The notes under the pieces: model-generated
Databases searched by the model: none
Told to the model about the DNA's origin: nothing
What the model saw: only the letters and a program-made list of their open reading frames with translations
Position numbers and translations under genes: made by a program
Source: Phil1 sp963643205
Lineage (GTDB): Bacteria; Bacillota; Clostridia; Christensenellales; CAG-138
DNA: 37,028 nt
Direction of reading: 5' to 3'
Assembly: GCA_963643205.1 (NCBI GenBank)
Contig: CAVIJJ010000017.1
Span: 1-37,028 of the forward strand
Shown here: positions 30,187-37,028 of the stretch, piece after piece
Position numbering within the stretch: the stretch's first letter is position 1
Layout of the letters: every line of letters starts with the position of its first letter

Positions 30187-31974
30187 ATGGCGGCATTTCC
30201 GGAAGAGTGGCTTAGTGAGCTCCTTTCAAAAACCGATATTGTAAGAGTGATTGGGGATTATGTTTCATTGTCCCCCAAGGGCGGTAAATATTGGGGCTGC
30301 TGCCCGTTTCATAATGAAAAAACGCCCAGCTTCTGCGTAACGCCCGAAAGGCAAATGTATTATTGCTTTGGCTGCCACGCGGGCGGGGGAGTGGTTAACT
30401 TTGTTAAGGAAGCGGAGCGCGTAAGCTATGTTGAGGCCATAAAGCTTTTGGCTCAGCGCGCAGGCATGGAACTGCCGGACGAGGTTAACGATGCCCGCCT
30501 TAAGGCCGAAAGAGCCTATAAGGAGCGGCTTTACAGCGCCTGCAAGGAGGCGGCTCTGTTCTATAACAGAAAGCTTCTAAGCGCGGAAGGCAAGCAGGCG
30601 CAGGAATATCTTACAAAGCGCGGCATAGGCGGAAAGATGGCCGTTCGCTTTGGCCTGGGGTACGCGCCGGAGGGCTGGCACAACCTTATGGACTACCTTA
30701 AGCAGAAGGGGTACAGCCAAAAGGAAATGGTGGATGCCGGCCTTGCGATAGCCTCCAAAAAGGACGGCGGCGCGTACGATGCCTATCGCGGCAGAATAAT
30801 ATACCCCATAATTTCGGCAACCGGCAGGGTTATGGCGTTCGGAGCGCGCACTATGAAAAAGGATGATGACCCGAAGTATATAAATACCGGGGACACTCCG
30901 ATATACAATAAGCGCTATAACCTATATGCCCTGAATATGCAGCGCGGCAAGCACGTGGGCGAGCTTATAATGGTTGAAGGATATATGGATGTTATCAGCC
31001 TGTTCGCGGCCGGTATAGAAAACGCCGTAGCTTCATTAGGCACGGCCATGACCCAGCAGCAGGCGCGGCTTATAAAGCGATACGCTGACAAAATGTACCT
31101 TTGCTACGATGGGGACAGCGCCGGCCAGAACGCCACGCTCAGGGGCTTAGGCATACTTGCGGCGGAGGGCATAGACCCGAAGGTTATAGTTATCCCGGGC
31201 AACATGGACCCGGATGACTACGTAAGAAAATACGGCAAGGAAGGCTTCCTTGAGCTTAGAGACAGCGCGATGGACGCCAATACGTTTCGCCTTTCAAACC
31301 TTGCCGAAAAATACGACCTTAAAACGCCGGACGGCAGGGAAAATTTCGCCAAAAAAGCGTGCGCGTTCGTGGGCTCTCTTCAGCCCGTGGAGCGGGAGAG
31401 GCACATTGGTTTTATATCTAAAAAAACGGGCCTTAGCGAAAGCGTTGTAAAGGCGCAGTGCGGGCTTTACGCAACGGGCATAGAGACCAGCGATACCGCG
31501 GCGGCGAAAAGCAGAGTGGTCGCCGCAAAAAGCCGCCAGGCCACGCAAGAGGAATGGGACAGCGCGGAGCTTACCATACTGAGCCTTATGCTTGTTGACG
31601 CGGAAACGGCGGCGTATACCGCGGCGGCATTGATAGAAAACGAAACGGAGCTGCAGAACGAGGCCATAAAATCCGCGGCAGAGGAGCTTCTTATAAAATA
31701 CGCGAGCGGCGAAAGCAAGATAACCGCCGTAACCGTGAGCGAGCTTACAAATGAGCAGGCGGAGGCCGTGAGCGCCGCGGAAGCGCAGGCGGAAAAGCTG
31801 AAGGGCGATCTTAAGAAAATCGCGGACGACTGCGTAAAGCAGCTTAAGCGAAAAGTGCTTCGTGCCGAGCTGAACAGCGCCTATTCCCGCGCTGGCGAGC
31901 TTAGCGGTGAGGAACGTGATCAGTGCCTTAAAAAGGCGAGTGAAATAGCAAAAAAGCTAAAGCTTTTAGGATAA
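30187..31974 (+). CDS. dnaG: DNA primase
   Basis: This 595-residue primase makes RNA primers for the replication fork. The CHC2 zinc finger has Cys39, His42, Cys60 and Cys63. The RNA-polymerase basic region contains YPIISATGRVMAFGART. The TOPRIM domain has Glu264 in MVEGYMDV and Asp308/Asp310 in YDGDSAGQNA. The C-terminal third (about 440-595) is Ala/Glu-rich helix, the expected helicase-binding region, ending AKKLKLLG. AAAGGAG precedes the ATG. It is followed 33 bp later by rpoD. Length and motifs are normal. Confidence 0.97.
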   Translation: MAAFPEEWLSELLSKTDIVRVIGDYVSLSPKGGKYWGCCPFHNEKTPSFCVTPERQMYYCFGCHAGGGVVNFVKEAERVSYVEAIKLLAQRAGMELPDEVNDARLKAERAYKERLYSACKEAALFYNRKLLSAEGKQAQEYLTKRGIGGKMAVRFGLGYAPEGWHNLMDYLKQKGYSQKEMVDAGLAIASKKDGGAYDAYRGRIIYPIISATGRVMAFGARTMKKDDDPKYINTGDTPIYNKRYNLYALNMQRGKHVGELIMVEGYMDVISLFAAGIENAVASLGTAMTQQQARLIKRYADKMYLCYDGDSAGQNATLRGLGILAAEGIDPKVIVIPGNMDPDDYVRKYGKEGFLELRDSAMDANTFRLSNLAEKYDLKTPDGRENFAKKACAFVGSLQPVERERHIGFISKKTGLSESVVKAQCGLYATGIETSDTAAAKSRVVAAKSRQATQEEWDSAELTILSLMLVDAETAAYTAAALIENETELQNEAIKSAAEELLIKYASGESKITAVTVSELTNEQAEAVSAAEAQAEKLKGDLKKIADDCVKQLKRKVLRAELNSAYSRAGELSGEERDQCLKKASEIAKKLKLLG

Positions 31975-32007
31975 TTTGAACAAATAACAGTAAAGGGGTG
32001 GCCGAAC

Positions 32008-33090
32008 TTGGAAGCTAACGAACCTAAGAAAAGCAAAGTAGACGAACTTATTGAGCACGGCAAGGCAAAGGGCGTATTGACCTATAAAGAGGTTATGGAT
32101 ACGCTTAACGAGGTTGATTTGGACAGCGATCAGATTGAAAAGCTGTACGATAAATTTGAATCGCTGAACATAGACCTGGTCGATGAGGAAGCGGAAATTC
32201 CGGAAAACATAAACGATGAAATTCCCGATATAGAGCAGGACACGTCCCTTGGCGAGGGTATATCAATAGATGACCCAGTAAGGATGTATCTTAAGGAGAT
32301 AGGTAAGGTACCCCTGCTCAGCGCAACGGAGGAAATAGAGCTTGCGAAGCGCATGGCGGACGGCGATGAGGAAGCCAAGCAGAAGCTTGCCGAGGCTAAC
32401 CTTAGGCTTGTTGTAAGCGTTGCCAAGCGCTATGTGGGCCGCGGCATGCTGTTCCTTGATCTTATTCAGGAGGGCAATCTTGGCCTTATAAAGGCTGTTG
32501 AAAAGTTCGACTACCGCAAAGGTTATAAGTTCTCAACATACGCCACATGGTGGATTCGCCAGGCCATAACCAGGGCAATAGCCGACCAGGCGCGTACGAT
32601 AAGAATCCCCGTGCACATGGTTGAAACGATAAACAAGCTTATCCGCGTAAATCGTCAGCTGCTGCAGGAATACGGCCGCGAGCCGAGGCCCGATGAGATA
32701 GCGGCGGAAATGGGCATATCCGAAGAAAAGGTGCGCGAAATAATCAAGGTCGCGCAGGAGCCGGTTTCTCTCGAAACCCCTATAGGTGAGGAAGAGGACA
32801 GTCACCTTGGCGACTTTATCGCGGACGATGTCACTCCCGCACCCGCGGACGTTGCGGCGTTCACTCTGCTTAAGGAGCAGCTTATGGAGGTGCTTGATTC
32901 GCTCACTCCCAGGGAGAAAAAGGTGCTCAGACTGCGCTTTGGCCTTGATGACGGCAAGGCGAGAACCCTTGAAGAGGTGGGTAAAGAGTTCAATGTTACC
33001 CGTGAGCGTATTCGCCAGATAGAGGCAAAGGCGCTCAGAAAACTGAGGCATCCTTCCCGCAGCAAAAAGTTGAAGGATTTCCTTGATTAA
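32008..33090 (+). CDS. rpoD: Primary sigma factor RpoD/SigA
   Basis: This 360-residue group 1 sigma-70 factor directs RNA polymerase to housekeeping promoters. Region 1.1 is short (1-70), followed by an acidic linker and region 1.2 (DDPVRMYLKEIG). Region 2 contains GNLGLIKAVEKFDYRKGYKF and STYATWWIRQAI for -10 recognition. Region 3 is EYGREPRPDEIAAEMG. Region 4 ends with the helix-turn-helix VTRERIRQIEAKALRKLRHP for -35 contact. The start is TTG at 32008, preceded by AAAGGGGTGG. The many TTGACA-N17-TATAAT sites in this window fit its specificity. It is followed by a strong terminator. Confidence 0.97.
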   Translation: MEANEPKKSKVDELIEHGKAKGVLTYKEVMDTLNEVDLDSDQIEKLYDKFESLNIDLVDEEAEIPENINDEIPDIEQDTSLGEGISIDDPVRMYLKEIGKVPLLSATEEIELAKRMADGDEEAKQKLAEANLRLVVSVAKRYVGRGMLFLDLIQEGNLGLIKAVEKFDYRKGYKFSTYATWWIRQAITRAIADQARTIRIPVHMVETINKLIRVNRQLLQEYGREPRPDEIAAEMGISEEKVREIIKVAQEPVSLETPIGEEEDSHLGDFIADDVTPAPADVAAFTLLKEQLMEVLDSLTPREKKVLRLRFGLDDGKARTLEEVGKEFNVTRERIRQIEAKALRKLRHPSRSKKLKDFLD

Positions 33091-33105
33091 CAGCTTGAGT
33101 TTTAA

Positions 33106-33136
33106 CGCGCCGGTTATCGCGCCGGCGCGATTTTTT
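33106..33136 (+). terminator. Terminator after rpoD
   Basis: CGCGCCGG (33106-33113) pairs with CCGGCGCG (33122-33129) around an 8-nt loop, then ATTTTTT. The T-run ends only 3 bp before the dut ribosome site, so dut may rely on read-through. Confidence 0.85.
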
Positions 33137-33148
33137 ATAAGGTGATAT

Positions 33149-33646
33149 ATGGAAAAGATTTATTTCGCAAAGCTGAAGCCCTCCGCCAGAATTCCTTCAA
33201 AGCGTGATGAGGACGCAGGATACGATATTTACGCCCTTATAGACGAGCCGTATTGGATTATAAAGCCGCACGAAACGCGCCTTATACCAACCGGAATCGC
33301 GTCCGCCTGTTCGCCGGATTACTATTTTCAGGTTCACGAGCGCGGCTCAACCGGCACAAAGGGCATAGCCCAGCGCTGCGGCGTTATAGACAGCGGCTAT
33401 CGCGGGGAGTGGTTTTTGCCCATAACAAATCTGAACACCGTTCCGCTCTGCCTGAAGTCGCCCGATGCCGTTCTGCCAAACGAAATTACAGACGGCGAAT
33501 ATATTGTTTACGACCTTAAAAAAGCCCTTGCGCAGGCTGTGCTTTTGCCCGTGCCCAAAACCGAGGTTTGCGAGCTTAGCTATGATGAACTCTGCCTTAT
33601 TCAGTCCGAGCGCATGGCCGGCCGCCTCGGCAGCAGCCAAAAGTAA
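33149..33646 (+). CDS. dut: dUTPase-family protein
   Basis: This 165-residue trimeric dUTP diphosphatase converts dUTP to dUMP, keeping uracil out of DNA. Motif 1 DAGYDIYA is at 22-29. Motif 2 is ERGSTGTKG at 64-72, where many homologues have PRSG. Motif 3 GVIDSGYRGE is at 78-87 and contains the catalytic Asp. LAQAVLLPV near 127 is motif 4. Motif 5 is reduced to AGRLGSS at 157-163, lacking the stacking Phe of RGxxGFGS, so activity may be altered. AAGGTGA precedes the ATG. With dgt nearby, two dNTP-pool enzymes flank dnaG and rpoD. Confidence 0.88.
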   Translation: MEKIYFAKLKPSARIPSKRDEDAGYDIYALIDEPYWIIKPHETRLIPTGIASACSPDYYFQVHERGSTGTKGIAQRCGVIDSGYRGEWFLPITNLNTVPLCLKSPDAVLPNEITDGEYIVYDLKKALAQAVLLPVPKTEVCELSYDELCLIQSERMAGRLGSSQK

Positions 33647-33680
33647 GCGCGTATAAGAAACCGTAACCGCACATTCCGTG

Positions 33681-33709
33681 TTGACACGGCCCGCCAAAGA
33701 TGTTATAAT
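33681..33709 (+). promoter_or_regulatory. Perfect consensus promoter of tRNA-Trp
   Basis: TTGACA (33681-33686) and TATAAT (33704-33709) are exactly 17 bp apart, 14 bp before the mature tRNA 5' end. Confidence 0.92.
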
Positions 33710-33723
33710 GGCAGAGTCGCAAT

Positions 33724-33797
33724 AGGGGCATGATGTAATGGTAACATAGCGGTCTCCAAAACCGTTCTTGAGAGTTCGAGCCTTTCTGCCCCTGCCA
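33724..33797 (+). tRNA. trnW: tRNA-Trp (anticodon CCA)
   Basis: The acceptor stem AGGGGCA (33724-33730) pairs with TGCCCCT (33787-33793), followed by discriminator G and encoded CCA. The D stem is ATGT/ACAT. The anticodon stem is GCGGT/ACCGT with loop CTCCAAA, giving anticodon CCA for the UGG codon. The T arm is GAGAG-TTCGAGC-CTTTC. All arms fold by eye. It is a single-gene unit with its own promoter and terminator. Confidence 0.95.
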
Positions 33798-33799
33798 TC

Positions 33800-33843
33800 A
33801 AAAGCGCCTCCAATCGGCATTATGCTGAAAGGGGGCGCTTTTT
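33800..33843 (+). terminator. Terminator of tRNA-Trp
   Basis: AAAGCGCCTCC (33801-33811) pairs with GGGGGCGCTTT (33831-33841, one G-T pair), followed by TT and a T-rich run. Confidence 0.85.
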
Positions 33844-33854
33844 GTGTTACCTGC

Positions 33855-33900
33855 AAAAAAATCCGAACCTGTCCGGATTTACGGCGCTCAGGTTCGGATT
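33855..33900 (-). terminator. Terminator of DUF2130 gene
   Basis: AATCCGAACCTG (33860-33871) and CAGGTTCGGATT (33889-33900) are a perfect 12-bp inverted repeat. On the minus strand the hairpin runs into TTTTTTT (complement of 33855-33861). Confidence 0.88.
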
Positions 33901-33957
33901 GAGAGTGAAGCTTGTCAGAATACCGTGCAAGCTATCAGAACTTGAGAATTCGCTTTA

Positions 33958-35217
33958 TCAGTCGTTATTACCCATTTCATCAAACATTGCCTTAACAGAC
34001 GGCGCACCCTTGGTGAGCTTTTTTATGCTGAGATCCTGCGCCTTATCATTCGCGAGACGCAGGTTTCTATCTGATGAGAGCAGATCTTCTTTGGTTCTCT
34101 GAAGTGCCGCAATCGTTTTGTCGATATCGTTAATCGCATCTTGAAATTTGCGAGAAGCGAGTTCGTAGTTTTTTGCGAACCCTTCTTTGAACACCCTCAT
34201 ATTCTCTTCAAAATGCAAAATATCAAGCTGTTGATTCCTGACTATTTGCAGCTCCTGCTGATATTTCAGCGAGTTAAGAGCGGCGTTCCTGAGCAACGAA
34301 ATAAGGGGAATAAAGAATTGCGGCCGTATTACATACATTTTAGGGTAGCGGTAAGAAACATCGACTATGCCGTTGTTGTAGAGCTCATTATCGCTTTCAA
34401 GAAGCGATACCAAAACCGCATATTCGCACTTTTTCTCGTTACGATCCTTATCAAGCTCCTTGAAAAAGTCCTCGTTTTTATGCTTTGTTGCTGTTGTGTC
34501 CATTTCGTTTTTCATTTCAAACATTATGGATATAAACTCAGTTCCATCCGCGGATTCTTTGAAAATAAAATCGCCCTTGCTTCCGGTTTTGGCATCATTA
34601 TCCTTCTCAAAGTAAGCATTGGGAAAAGCTGTCATACGAATCTGATTGAACTGAATCATACAATGCTGTTCAAGGCTTTCACCGACCATTTTCGTTGATT
34701 GACGGGCCTTAAAATCCTTCAATCGTTCTATTACTTCATCCCGGAGTTTAATTTCATCTTTATGTTGTTCAATTAAAGAATTCGTTTTGATTTCTCCCTC
34801 ACGCTTCTGCAATTCCAAATCACCCTGCAATTTAGTAATGATGGTGCTCTTTTCAGCAATTTCTTGCTCCTTTTTTTGAACGGCTTCAGTTACTGCTAAT
34901 TTCTTTTCCGCCTCCGCTTTATCAAGCTGAGACCTAAGCCTTTCAATCTCAAGGGCCTTTTCGCTTATCTCTTCATTCTTTTTGCTGACTATTGACTCGT
35001 TTTTTGAGTTTATTTCCGTGATTTGTTCGGCATGTGTTTTTTCCAATTTGCTACGCATTATTGATAACTCATTTATCTTATTTTGTTCCAATTCATTCTT
35101 GCGCTGCTCGAGCTCTTTACTGAATTCGCTATCGCGTACCTGTTGAACAATCTGCGCGTAACCGGCTTCGTCTACCTGAAAAACCTTACCGCAATTCGGA
35201 CACTTTATTTCCTGCAT
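33958..35217 (-). CDS. DUF2130 zinc-ribbon, coiled-coil, nuclease-like protein
   Basis: This 419-residue protein starts with a zinc-ribbon half, CPNCGKVF (6-13). A coiled coil of about 150 residues follows, rich in Glu, Lys and Gln. The globular DUF2130 domain follows, with ESLEQHCMIQFNQIR, GDFIF, FEMKNEMDTT and KCEYAVLVSLLE. GDFIF followed by E-x-K in FEMKNE resembles the D...ExK metal site of PD-(D/E)xK nucleases; this is inference. AGGAGGT lies 5 nt before the ATG. The gene is visibly AT-richer, with many TTT and AAT codons, than the genes around it, which suggests horizontal transfer. It has its own promoter and terminator. Function unknown. Confidence 0.85.
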   Translation of the reverse strand: MQEIKCPNCGKVFQVDEAGYAQIVQQVRDSEFSKELEQRKNELEQNKINELSIMRSKLEKTHAEQITEINSKNESIVSKKNEEISEKALEIERLRSQLDKAEAEKKLAVTEAVQKKEQEIAEKSTIITKLQGDLELQKREGEIKTNSLIEQHKDEIKLRDEVIERLKDFKARQSTKMVGESLEQHCMIQFNQIRMTAFPNAYFEKDNDAKTGSKGDFIFKESADGTEFISIMFEMKNEMDTTATKHKNEDFFKELDKDRNEKKCEYAVLVSLLESDNELYNNGIVDVSYRYPKMYVIRPQFFIPLISLLRNAALNSLKYQQELQIVRNQQLDILHFEENMRVFKEGFAKNYELASRKFQDAINDIDKTIAALQRTKEDLLSSDRNLRLANDKAQDLSIKKLTKGAPSVKAMFDEMGNND

Positions 35218-35255
35218 ATTTTACCTCCTGTTTTATAAATCAAGCGTATAAAAGT

Positions 35256-35261
35256 ACTATA
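35256..35261 (-). promoter_or_regulatory. Extended -10 promoter of DUF2130 gene
   Basis: On the minus strand TGATATAGT gives TATAGT (complement of 35256-35261) with an upstream TGA, about 40 nt before the ATG. No convincing -35 is seen. The rest of 35218-35358 shows no clear terminator for the upstream MoxR-like gene. Confidence 0.55.
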
Positions 35262-35358
35262 TCACACCCGAACCCTAAAAGTCGTACACAACCTGCACAA
35301 AACAAGGCTTTATTTCATCTGTCGGGCTATTTTTTAGGCGGGAGTTGCTCTTTTTGTA

Positions 35359-36870
35359 TCACAGCTCAAACTCATCAAGCTTTTTCGTAAGCTCAAGCTG
35401 CCGCTCATAGAATAGGAGTTCCTTATTGTGGGTAAAGTACTCCTTGCAGCCGTACAGGCTTATGAACTTGGAGCAGTAGTAGCTGAGCGTAAGCTCGGTT
35501 ACCAGAATCAGCATTTCCTGCCCGTCTCCGAACACGTCCTCGCAGAAGCGGAAGACGTTTGAAAGATGCTTTCCGGTGTCGCCGGATTGCTTCTTCAGGG
35601 TCGATACATAGCGTTCAAACTCCGCTTTCATCATTTGGAACGCCTTGCGGTTATCTTCCGGAGCTTCCTTTGCCATTGCGCTCATTATGCTGCCCAGCGC
35701 GGTAATGGTCTTATGCATTGAGTATTCTTTGTCCGCCGAAAGGGTAGACGCAAGCTTTCCGTTCTTGATTTCATTACGCAGCTTGTCTATCTGCTTTTCT
35801 AACGCGGCGTTCGGGTCGGTGCTCGGCGACGAAAGATCAACGCGAACCGATTTCAGTGTGGCCATAAGCAGCTTGGTCGAGGCCTCTGTAAGTATAACGC
35901 TGCGGATCTCTTCGGTAATACCGTCCAGTATAAGGCCGAGCAGCGCAAGCCGTTCATCGAACTTTGCCGCTTTCGCGTGGGATTTTATTTCGTCGGGAGC
36001 GGTTCCCGCGAGTATCTTGTCTATCTGATAATCCGTCTTGTATTTGTTAAACAGGTCGTAGTACGTGGCAAAGCTTTTGGCTATCTTTTTATTCTGCAGA
36101 TATTGCCCGACAAGCCGCTCGTTAACCTGAATACCGTGCCGCTCATACAATCGTATCATGTCCGATAGGTCGCTCCAACCGCGCGCGGTAACGAAGCTTT
36201 TGCCGTCAACCGTGGTTTCTATTTTGTAGAAATCGGCCTTCTTAATATCCAAATAGGTTATAATGGCGGCATGAACGCCCTTCTTGTAGGCATATTCTTT
36301 CCAAACATCATAATCCGGCTCAACGTCCACGCGCTTCAGGCGGTCCCATGTAACTATATCGAATTCGCGCACGGAATTGTTATATTCCGGCGGGTTTCCG
36401 GCCGTGACAACAATCCACCCCTCCGGCACACGATGGCGGCCGAATATCTTATACTGCAGAAATTGCAGCATGGCGGGGGCGAGCGTTTCGGAAACGCAGT
36501 TTATTTCGTCCAGGAAAAGTATGCCCTCTTTCAGCCCCGTCTGCTCTATCATATCGTAGACCGAGGCGATAATTTCGCTCATGGTATATTCAGAAACGCT
36601 GTATTCCTTGCCGCCGTAGAGTTTCTTTTCTATAAAAGGAAGACCCAGGGCGCTTTGGCGCGTGTGGTGCGTCATGGAATAGCTTACAAGCCCCACGCCC
36701 AGCTCCGATGCTATTTGCTCCATGATGGCCGTTTTGCCTATGCCCGGAGGGCCCATAAGGAAAACCGGGCGCTGCCGCTCAACGGGAATGATATAGTTGC
36801 CGAATTCGTCCTTGGTAAAATACGCCGTAATGGCGTTTTGAATTTCTTCCTTTGCTTGCTTGATGTTCAT
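35359..36870 (-). CDS. MoxR-like AAA+ ATPase
   Basis: This 503-residue AAA+ protein has Walker A GPPGIGKT at 40-47, Walker B GILFLDEINC with Asp121/Glu122, and the sensor-like VVTAGNPPEYNNSVREFD. SYSMTHHTRQSALGLPFIE is the substrate-loop region typical of MoxR/RavA-related ATPases. The C-terminal 250 residues are helical and of no recognised family. MoxR ATPases usually act as chaperones together with a von Willebrand A protein; none is in the window, and it may lie upstream beyond the edge. ATG 36870 is preferred to 36885, since AAAGG lies 7 nt before it. Confidence 0.85.
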   Translation of the reverse strand: MNIKQAKEEIQNAITAYFTKDEFGNYIIPVERQRPVFLMGPPGIGKTAIMEQIASELGVGLVSYSMTHHTRQSALGLPFIEKKLYGGKEYSVSEYTMSEIIASVYDMIEQTGLKEGILFLDEINCVSETLAPAMLQFLQYKIFGRHRVPEGWIVVTAGNPPEYNNSVREFDIVTWDRLKRVDVEPDYDVWKEYAYKKGVHAAIITYLDIKKADFYKIETTVDGKSFVTARGWSDLSDMIRLYERHGIQVNERLVGQYLQNKKIAKSFATYYDLFNKYKTDYQIDKILAGTAPDEIKSHAKAAKFDERLALLGLILDGITEEIRSVILTEASTKLLMATLKSVRVDLSSPSTDPNAALEKQIDKLRNEIKNGKLASTLSADKEYSMHKTITALGSIMSAMAKEAPEDNRKAFQMMKAEFERYVSTLKKQSGDTGKHLSNVFRFCEDVFGDGQEMLILVTELTLSYYCSKFISLYGCKEYFTHNKELLFYERQLELTKKLDEFEL

Positions 36871-36936
36871 AGCTTCGCCTTTCATCCTTCCGCCGCAACA
36901 TTGCGATGATGATGCTGTGGCGGGAAATCTCTTTTG

Positions 36937-37028
36937 TTATTTTTCAACGCTTCTACCGATCATCTCGTTGAACTCATCTTCCGTTATGCGCTTAATGCCA
37001 AATTCGATAGCTTGTTTGTTCTTTGCCG
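36937..37028 (-). CDS. Partial: C-terminus of a probable BRCT-domain protein
   Basis: The minus strand reads through 29 codons to a TAA at 36937-36939 without a start inside the window. The residues end AIEFGIKRITEDEFNEMIG and then RSVEK. A-x-x-x-GIxxIxEDEFxxMI is the usual last helix of a BRCT domain, as in DNA ligases and exonucleases. It lies 66 bp upstream of the MoxR-like gene in the same direction, so they may form an operon. The main part is outside the window, so identity is uncertain. Confidence 0.55.
   Translation of the reverse strand, partial: AKNKQAIEFGIKRITEDEFNEMIGRSVEK

Noticed and set aside
33724..33797. tRNA-Trp as a phage or island attachment site
   Set aside because: No integrase and no repeated tRNA 3' end was found in the window.
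1..37028. CRISPR array, complete insertion sequence or prophage
   Set aside because: No regularly spaced direct repeats, transposase, integrase or phage structural gene was seen.

Overview
The window looks like chromosome of a Gram-positive, low-to-mid GC anaerobe, most likely a Clostridia-type member of Bacillota. The pointers are a T-box leader in front of valS, strong AGGAGG ribosome binding sites, sigma-A promoters with 17-bp spacers, the gene order dgt-dnaG-rpoD, a FeoB-associated Cys-rich membrane peptide, and YkvI- and DUF3899-type membrane proteins. Nothing names a species. All functions are read from translated sequence and motifs; no database search was run.

Layout. Bases 1-530 hold no convincing gene but several unrelated inverted-repeat elements. 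531-3555 is a complete valS unit on the minus strand (promoter, T-box, gene, terminator). 3590-6660 carries an RsmF-type RNA methyltransferase and a HerA-like ATPase, each with its own promoter. 6672-11324 is a metal-uptake locus: a DtxR/MntR-family repressor diverges from feoA-feoA-feoB, a small Cys-rich peptide, a second DtxR-like regulator and a CxxC heavy-metal-binding protein. Five copies of an 18-bp dyad (GGTTAR-N6-YTAACC type) lie before feoA and before feoB and are probably the repressor's operators. 11471-16361 holds a monooxygenase-like protein, a YkvI-like membrane protein, a PfkB kinase with a DUF362 protein, and an AbgB-like M20 amidohydrolase.

16898-26099 is one promoter-to-terminator operon for an oligopeptide-type ABC importer (binding lipoprotein, two permeases, two ATPases, a DUF3899 membrane protein). 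It is the most unusual part of the window. The binding protein is very large (843 aa), the OppC permease has about 220 extra residues outside the membrane, the OppD ATPase has about 370 mostly helical extra residues between Q-loop and signature motif, and the OppF ATPase has about 110 extra helical residues before the Q-loop. Only OppB is of ordinary size. The ATPase tails also lack the usual cysteines. This is the best candidate for an undescribed variant system.

26199-28913 is a MacB-like ABC ATPase-permease fusion. 29073-33646 is a replication and transcription cluster (dgt, dnaG, rpoD, dut). A tRNA-Trp gene with a full consensus promoter follows. 33853-35261 is a self-contained, AT-richer unit for a DUF2130 zinc-ribbon/coiled-coil protein with a nuclease-like motif. 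The window ends with a MoxR-like AAA+ ATPase and the tail of a probable BRCT-domain protein, both on the minus strand.
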